Source: Burkholderia sp. Bp9143
Lineage (GTDB): Bacteria > Pseudomonadota > Gammaproteobacteria > Burkholderiales > Burkholderiaceae
Length of the DNA: 64,000 bases
Assembly: GCF_003853645.1 (NCBI RefSeq)
Contig: NZ_QTPO01000038.1
Location: 1 to 64,000, forward strand
Direction of reading: 5' to 3'
The notes beneath the pieces are model-generated. The model was not told the origin of the DNA. It did no database searches and saw only the letters and a list, made by a program, of their open reading frames with translations. Both the position numbers and the translations under genes were made by a program. Positions 59,651 to 64,000 of this stretch are shown here, piece after piece. The first letter of the stretch is position 1; every line of letters begins with the position of its first letter.

Positions 59651-61621
59651 TCATTCGGTCCTACTCGTCAGATCCACGCCTGACCCAGCCGCAGTTATCG
59701 AAAAACGAAACGGGAAGCGTCCGAGAATCGATTTCGTTTGTCCAGCGTTCGATTCTTCAAATAGAGAGAGACATAGCGAGCCATCTTCGCTAATACTCAG
59801 CTCTACGGGATTGATCCCATTTGCGGCTAGCGCATCCCGGACGGCGTCGAGAGTCTCGCGTCGCTTCAACTCCGGCTTGAAAGTCTTACCTACAGCCGTT
59901 AGCGGTATTGCATCGACGATATGGATGCGTTTGGGCAACGCTGCCCGTTCGCCGATGGATTCCCGCATGAAAGCAACCAGTTCGTCCTCGGTTGCGCGCA
60001 TACCCGCCTTCAATTGCACGTAGGCGACCGGCAATTCCCCCGCGTGAGTGTCTGGCCTCCCGACCGCCGCCGCGATCTGCACGGCGGGGTGGCGATGCAG
60101 CGGCTCCTCGATCGTGGCTGGATCGATGTTGTGGCCGCCGCGAATGATTAGTTCCTTTCGCCGTCCAGTCATCCAGAAATAGCCTTCTGCATCGCGCCGC
60201 GCCAGATCGCCTGTATTGAGCCAGCGCGCACCGTCGCCGAGGTCGAGCCATAGGCCTTCGTTTTGTGCGGGTTGCGTATAACCGGCAAATACGTTCGGCC
60301 CCGAGATCAACAGCAGCCCGGTCTCGCCTTCCGCGCAGTCCCGTACGTAAGCGCCGCGGTCATCCACGATCACGGCTTTCATCGCTTGGCCCGGAATCCG
60401 CAGGCCGATCGACCCGAGCCGGCGTTCTCCGGCCGGAGGGTTGACGCTGCTGACGCACGCGCCCTCGGTCAGCCCGTAGCCTTCAAGGACGCGCACACCA
60501 GTACGCGCCTGGAACGTGCGAAACACCTCGACAGGCATCGGCGCCGCGCCGCATAACCCGTACTCCAGCGAACGAATGTTGCGGCCCTCGACCGGCACGT
60601 CGAGCAGCGTCGAATACAGCGTCGGCACGGCGCTGAAGAAGTTGATCCGGTGATGCTCGACGATTTCCCAGAAGCGGGAGATCACACCATCGCCGCGATA
60701 ACCTTGCGGCGTGCCGAGCACGACATGAGCGCCACGCGAGAAAGGGACGAGCCCCGTGACCATCGCCGCGTTCACGTGAAACAGCGGTAGACCGCAAAAC
60801 AGCGTCTTGCCGGGGCCGATACCGGTACCCAGGACCTGCCCCATGCTCCATGCATTGGCAACTTCGTTGCCGTGTCGCCGCATCGCGATCTTCGGCAAAC
60901 CCGTCGTCCCGCCGGTGCAGAAGAACGATGACAAGTCGTTCGCATCAAATTCGCGACGGCTCCCCAGCGACGCGCCCGATTCTCGAGCAATCGACGTCGC
61001 GAAATCGTGAATCTCGATGTGTGCTGGCACGGCACCGCGCACATCGTTGCGCCCGTGAAGTCGCCGACATTCGCGGCGCTGCATGACTCGTGCGGCAATA
61101 CCGCGCCAGCCTCGCACCTGCCCCGCGAGATCGACGAGCAACAGATGCCGCAACGACGGCACCTGCTCCAGCACTGGCTGGATCTTCGGCCAAAGGTCCG
61201 TGCCCGGGAACGGCGCCAGCGTAACCAGTACCCGGGCGCCGGCGGCGTTCAGCAGCGATGCGATCGCGGCCCCTTCCAGCAATAGGTTGATCGCACAGAC
61301 GATGCCTGCGGCCTCGCCGCCCCAGATCACGAAATGCGTTTCCGGCAGATTCGGCAGCACGTAGGCCACGACCGACTGGCGGTCGATGTCGAGACGCGCG
61401 AACAGGTTCGCGGTTCGCGTGATGTCGCGCAGCAGTTCCGCATAGGTCCAGCGCAACGGCTTGCGATGGTCGACCGTACGCAGAAAGAACGACAACGCCG
61501 GCGCAGACGGATCGATCGCCGCCCCCTGACGGATCATCTCGTAGGTGCTGGCAGGCAGATCGGCCGGTGGCCCCTGCGTTTCGATCGCAATGACGTCGGC
61601 TTCGGTAGCGATCGGGTTCAT
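59651..61621 (-). CDS. Acyl-CoA synthetase (AMP-forming ligase)
   Basis: ANL-superfamily ligase of 656 aa, with ATG at 61621 overlapping the upstream FAH-family gene as ATGA. Motifs are the P-loop SFFCTGGTTGLPKIAMRRHGN near residue 235, A5 LEGYGLTEGACVSSVN near 385, the A7 Asp in LNTGDLARRD, A8 GRRKELIIRGGHNIDP near 490 and the A10 Lys in PLTAVGKTFKPELKR near 580. The last 55 residues (EDGSLCLSLFEESNAGQ onward) extend beyond the usual end and are unrecognised. It activates a fatty, dicarboxylic or aromatic acid, probably a chain fragment released by ring cleavage. Confidence 0.88.
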   Translation of the reverse strand: MNPIATEADVIAIETQGPPADLPASTYEMIRQGAAIDPSAPALSFFLRTVDHRKPLRWTYAELLRDITRTANLFARLDIDRQSVVAYVLPNLPETHFVIWGGEAAGIVCAINLLLEGAAIASLLNAAGARVLVTLAPFPGTDLWPKIQPVLEQVPSLRHLLLVDLAGQVRGWRGIAARVMQRRECRRLHGRNDVRGAVPAHIEIHDFATSIARESGASLGSRREFDANDLSSFFCTGGTTGLPKIAMRRHGNEVANAWSMGQVLGTGIGPGKTLFCGLPLFHVNAAMVTGLVPFSRGAHVVLGTPQGYRGDGVISRFWEIVEHHRINFFSAVPTLYSTLLDVPVEGRNIRSLEYGLCGAAPMPVEVFRTFQARTGVRVLEGYGLTEGACVSSVNPPAGERRLGSIGLRIPGQAMKAVIVDDRGAYVRDCAEGETGLLLISGPNVFAGYTQPAQNEGLWLDLGDGARWLNTGDLARRDAEGYFWMTGRRKELIIRGGHNIDPATIEEPLHRHPAVQIAAAVGRPDTHAGELPVAYVQLKAGMRATEDELVAFMRESIGERAALPKRIHIVDAIPLTAVGKTFKPELKRRETLDAVRDALAANGINPVELSISEDGSLCLSLFEESNAGQTKSILGRFPFRFSITAAGSGVDLTSRTE

Positions 61622-62574
61622 GCGACCTCGTCGACGACACGGTTGCGTTGTACACCGAGGTCGATCGAACCGTCGTGGCTCGCAATCCGTGCTTCCACCA
61701 GATCACCCGGCTTGAGGTACTGGCGCCTGCCGGCCTGCACCTTCGTGAACATTCGCCATTTCATCGGCTCGGGCAGAAGTGCCGCGACCCGCTGCTTTGC
61801 CGGCGACGGGATGCTGAGTGCGCACCCCGACGGCGTTCCGGTCGCGAGCAGATCGCCGGCGTGCAAATCGTGAAGGCCGGACAGTTCAGCAAGCGTCTCG
61901 GCCGGACCATAGACGAGATTTGCGGTCGAATCGTTCTGGCGCACCTCTCCATTGACGCTCAGAGTCAGCTCCAGGTTGCGCAATTGCGCCATATCGCGCG
62001 CGTCGAGCAGGCACAGATACGGACCGACCGGGCCGAAGGTCCGATAACTTTTGCCTTTGTAGAACTGCATCTGCGGAATCTGGACGTCGCGTGCCGAATA
62101 GTCGTTGACGATAACGGCGCCGGCGACGTACTCGTGCAGATTGCTGGCGGCAATCTTTTCGCGTGACGTGATGTCGCGCCTGAGGACGAGCCCCAGCTCG
62201 ATCTCGTAGTCGAGAAAACGCACGTGCACCGGCCGCACCACGTCCGCGTTCGCCGGCACGATACAGCCGGGCGCTTTCGTGAAGATCATATTGAACGCCT
62301 TCACGTCCGGATCCATCCCGGACTCGATCATGTGTTGCCGGTAGTTCGCACCCTGGCAGACGAACTGCTGGTTGCGCGTGACGGGCGACAGCCACTCGAC
62401 GTCAGCCTCGGCGATCGTTTCACCACTCAGGCGAGCCAGATCGTCGATGCGGCATGCGCGCACGAACGCGGCCGTCGTCTCGAACGCGCCTGGTATTGGA
62501 GTGATCCAGCCACTTCTCACCACGCCCCAACGTGCACGACCTTCGTGCAGGTAATGTAAAACATGCAGTGCCAT
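61618..62574 (-). CDS. Fumarylacetoacetate hydrolase (FAH) family protein
   Basis: FAH-fold enzyme of 318 aa from ATG 62574. The metal-site segments are DYEIELGLVLRRDI near residue 120 (Glu ligands), NDYSARDVQI near 155 and the KSYRTFGPVGPYLC stretch, ending with GDLLATGTPSGCALS near 240. The family hydrolyses, hydrates or decarboxylates 2-oxo and 4-oxo dicarboxylates such as fumarylpyruvate and 2-hydroxymuconates. It lies next to an extradiol-type VOC dioxygenase and may process its ring-fission product in place of an MhpC-type hydrolase. Confidence 0.88.
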   Translation of the reverse strand: MALHVLHYLHEGRARWGVVRSGWITPIPGAFETTAAFVRACRIDDLARLSGETIAEADVEWLSPVTRNQQFVCQGANYRQHMIESGMDPDVKAFNMIFTKAPGCIVPANADVVRPVHVRFLDYEIELGLVLRRDITSREKIAASNLHEYVAGAVIVNDYSARDVQIPQMQFYKGKSYRTFGPVGPYLCLLDARDMAQLRNLELTLSVNGEVRQNDSTANLVYGPAETLAELSGLHDLHAGDLLATGTPSGCALSIPSPAKQRVAALLPEPMKWRMFTKVQAGRRQYLKPGDLVEARIASHDGSIDLGVQRNRVVDEVA

Positions 62575-62609
62575 GAAAACGCCTCGCTCAATATGTCTGA
62601 AATCGAATG

Positions 62610-63680
62610 TCACGCGAAGAGCTTTGCGAGAGTGCGCAATTTCGCGAATGTCAAATCGGGGCTTCGGCGCAGATTGCGCACGAGCGCCGCGATGCTTGAC
62701 GGCGTCAGCTTCGGCTTCGTGAAGCTGCGTGGCATCGCAGGCCCCCACTGCGCCATTGCCTCCCGGCTGACTGCATGGATACCCATCGGCATGTCGGCCG
62801 TAAACAGGTCGCCGTCACAATAGTGTTCGTGCTTGTCGCCCCAGGGGTCCTGCCAGTAATCGAATATCTGGCTGCCAAGAATGTGCCGGCCGATTCCCCA
62901 TGCATGTTCCCAGCCGCTCTCCCGCAGCACGCGTTGACCACCGCCGATCGCGTCTGCGTCCACCAACTCGAACGCACTGTGGCTGTACAACGGCGCGAAC
63001 CCCTGAGCGAGCGCAAGCGTATGGTGATCGGCAGGTCGTGCGCCGAGGTCGAGCCGCATGAAGGTGACAGCCGGCGACCCGTCCGGCAGCACCTGCACGT
63101 CGCTCGGAATGAAGCCGAAGTGGTGCGTATACCACGCACATGTGGCCTGGAAATCCGCTAGCTCGAGCACCACGTGCCCAAGGCGAATTACTTCGGATGG
63201 GCCAGCGGGAGGGCGCTGCGTCTCATTGATCCGCACGGCGGCATCCACGGAATTCACCGCAAGCGGCGGGCGGTGCGACAAAGCGCCCGCGAGCGCCCGT
63301 CCGGCGACCGCGTCGACACGAAACCCCGACGGATCGGCGAGCTGCACGCGATAGCCACCACCCGGCCACAATGCCCGCTCGATAGCAGACGCACCCGGCA
63401 CGCATGCCAGCCTTTCGAGCGCCGACAATCCGTCGACTTCGAGACCGAAGCCGACGAAGCGAGGCTTCTCGGCCCATCGCACCGCATAGCAGAACGGTGT
63501 CGCCGCGGTGCCCCTGAGAAAGATCCACTCGCTGTCCCGCGATACGGTGCGCAGCCCGAAGTCGTTCAGAAATTTCTCGGCCCGGTCGAGATCGGGACGT
63601 TCAAACAACAGGTAGGCCAGTGCCGACGCCTTGGTCGTCGGATTCGAATGGCGAGCCGGCTGTGCGGTCGTGAGCTTCAT
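62610..63680 (-). CDS. VOC family extradiol dioxygenase-like protein
   Basis: A 356-aa two-module protein of the 2,3-dihydroxybiphenyl/catechol dioxygenase group. The first module spans about residues 20-130, the second about 165-300. Iron ligands are probably His of IRLGHVVLELADF, His of YSHSAFELVDAD and Glu of GDKHEHYCDGD; the residue order H-H-E fits extradiol enzymes. It would open a catechol-type ring meta to the hydroxyls. The C-terminal tail (about residues 310-356) is rich in Arg and Leu and unusual. Placed directly after an MhpA-like hydroxylase gene, so it likely cleaves the catechol produced there. Confidence 0.87.
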   Translation of the reverse strand: MKLTTAQPARHSNPTTKASALAYLLFERPDLDRAEKFLNDFGLRTVSRDSEWIFLRGTAATPFCYAVRWAEKPRFVGFGLEVDGLSALERLACVPGASAIERALWPGGGYRVQLADPSGFRVDAVAGRALAGALSHRPPLAVNSVDAAVRINETQRPPAGPSEVIRLGHVVLELADFQATCAWYTHHFGFIPSDVQVLPDGSPAVTFMRLDLGARPADHHTLALAQGFAPLYSHSAFELVDADAIGGGQRVLRESGWEHAWGIGRHILGSQIFDYWQDPWGDKHEHYCDGDLFTADMPMGIHAVSREAMAQWGPAMPRSFTKPKLTPSSIAALVRNLRRSPDLTFAKLRTLAKLFA

Positions 63681-63689
63681 GCGTAACCC

Positions 63690-64000
63690 TCAGGCGGACG
63701 GAAGGGTGGACGGAATGGACGAGGCCGATACACCGGTCGGTGCGCCGATCAGCGACAGCGCCTCGCGTACGATGCGGTTCGCGTCGGACGCGGGACCGTC
63801 GTGCAGGATCGTCTTGTCGGGTCGCACCACCGTCGCCCAGCCAAATGGCACCGCGCGCGGCATGAAGACCCCTTCGAGATCCTCCCAACAACACCGTTCA
63901 GCGCGATGCAAGCGCTGCCCTCGATGCGCGATCTGGACGACCGCGCCGCCCGCGGCCTTCAACGCCGTAAGCACCGCCGGATCAAGCATGGCACCCACGT
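63690..64000 (-). CDS. C-terminal part of an FAD monooxygenase (MhpA-like), running off the right edge
   Basis: About 103 residues are visible, ending at 63690. The region has the thioredoxin-like C-terminal domain of bifunctional phenol and 3-(3-hydroxyphenyl)propionate hydroxylases, with VVQIAHRGQR and FGWATVVRPDKTILHDG (the VRPDxxI motif). An ATG at 63998 is internal, so the real start lies beyond the window. It would add a hydroxyl to a phenolic ring, feeding the extradiol enzyme encoded 9 bp downstream. Identification rests only on this C-terminal domain. Confidence 0.7.
   Translation of the reverse strand, partial: VGAMLDPAVLTALKAAGGAVVQIAHRGQRLHRAERCCWEDLEGVFMPRAVPFGWATVVRPDKTILHDGPASDANRIVREALSLIGAPTGVSASSIPSTLPSA

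Noticed and set aside
1..64000. CRISPR arrays, rRNA, tRNA, prophage, toxin-antitoxin or defence systems
   Set aside because: I looked for repeated spacers, cloverleaf-like segments and signature proteins and saw none.

Overview
The window looks like an accessory, catabolism-rich stretch of a Burkholderiaceae-type beta-proteobacterial genome (Burkholderia, Paraburkholderia or Cupriavidus relatives). This is inferred from the high-GC coding style, the three full-length Gram-negative porins whose mature ends begin QSSV/QSTV-TLYG and finish in Phe, the many LysR, GntR, IclR, LacI and TetR regulators, and transport plus oxidation gene sets. No rRNA, tRNA, CRISPR array or core housekeeping block was seen.

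Layout. 1-1.5 kb: a cyclase/AAA signalling ATPase cut off after its Walker B motif. 1.9-3.0 kb: a porin. 3.2-20.4 kb: a 14-gene minus-strand operon (Gfo/Idh dehydrogenase, CoA-transferase, crotonase, aldehyde dehydrogenase, sugar ABC transporter, two GMC oxidoreductases, SDR, DUF993, MHS-type permease, glycerate kinase). It is divergent from a LacI regulator, with three TTGGAACGTTCCAA-type operators between them. 21.6-22.4 kb: a gene-free scar holding a decayed 110-bp copy of the reductase gene found at 30.4 kb. 22.4-28.8 kb: LysR, porin, orphan LivK-type binding protein, HisC-like aminotransferase, second LysR. 28.9-31.5 kb: a VanA/VanB-like Rieske oxygenase and reductase plus an SRPBCC protein. 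31.9-33.7 kb: divergent mhpC and mhpR homologues, each broken by a one-base frameshift. 34.2-35.5 kb: an orphan SsuA/TauA-type binding protein and a porin relic. 36-44 kb: a sugar-acid-like regulon (cupin, Ldh2-family dehydrogenase, ABM monooxygenase, aldehyde dehydrogenase, ACS-family permease, beta-propeller lactonase). It is tied together by a 22-bp palindrome and a GntR/FCD regulator, and interrupted by a truncated IS66 element. 44.3-45.6 kb: a 2-hydroxycarboxylate transporter. 45.9-55.9 kb: a minus-strand CoA-linked degradation operon (alpha/beta hydrolase, aryl-CoA/AMP ligase, VOC enzyme, salicylyl-CoA-hydroxylase-like flavoprotein, thioesterase, maleate isomerase, MFS permease, thiolase, hotdog thioesterase, SDR), divergent from a TetR regulator. 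57.0-58.2 kb: a third porin whose upstream region carries the same ATTGA-N7-TCAAT repeat as the TetR promoter region. 58.7-64.0 kb: a receiver-AraC regulator and a second aromatic cluster (acyl-CoA ligase, FAH-family hydrolase, VOC extradiol dioxygenase, and an MhpA-like hydroxylase running off the right edge).

How it works together. Each block pairs uptake (porin, ABC or MFS) with oxidation and C-C or ring cleavage under a local regulator. The two most promising undescribed systems are the LacI-controlled oxidative carbohydrate operon at 3.2-20.4 kb and the TetR-controlled CoA-ester aromatic operon at 45.9-55.9 kb. Both substrate assignments are inference from gene content, not demonstrated by the sequence.
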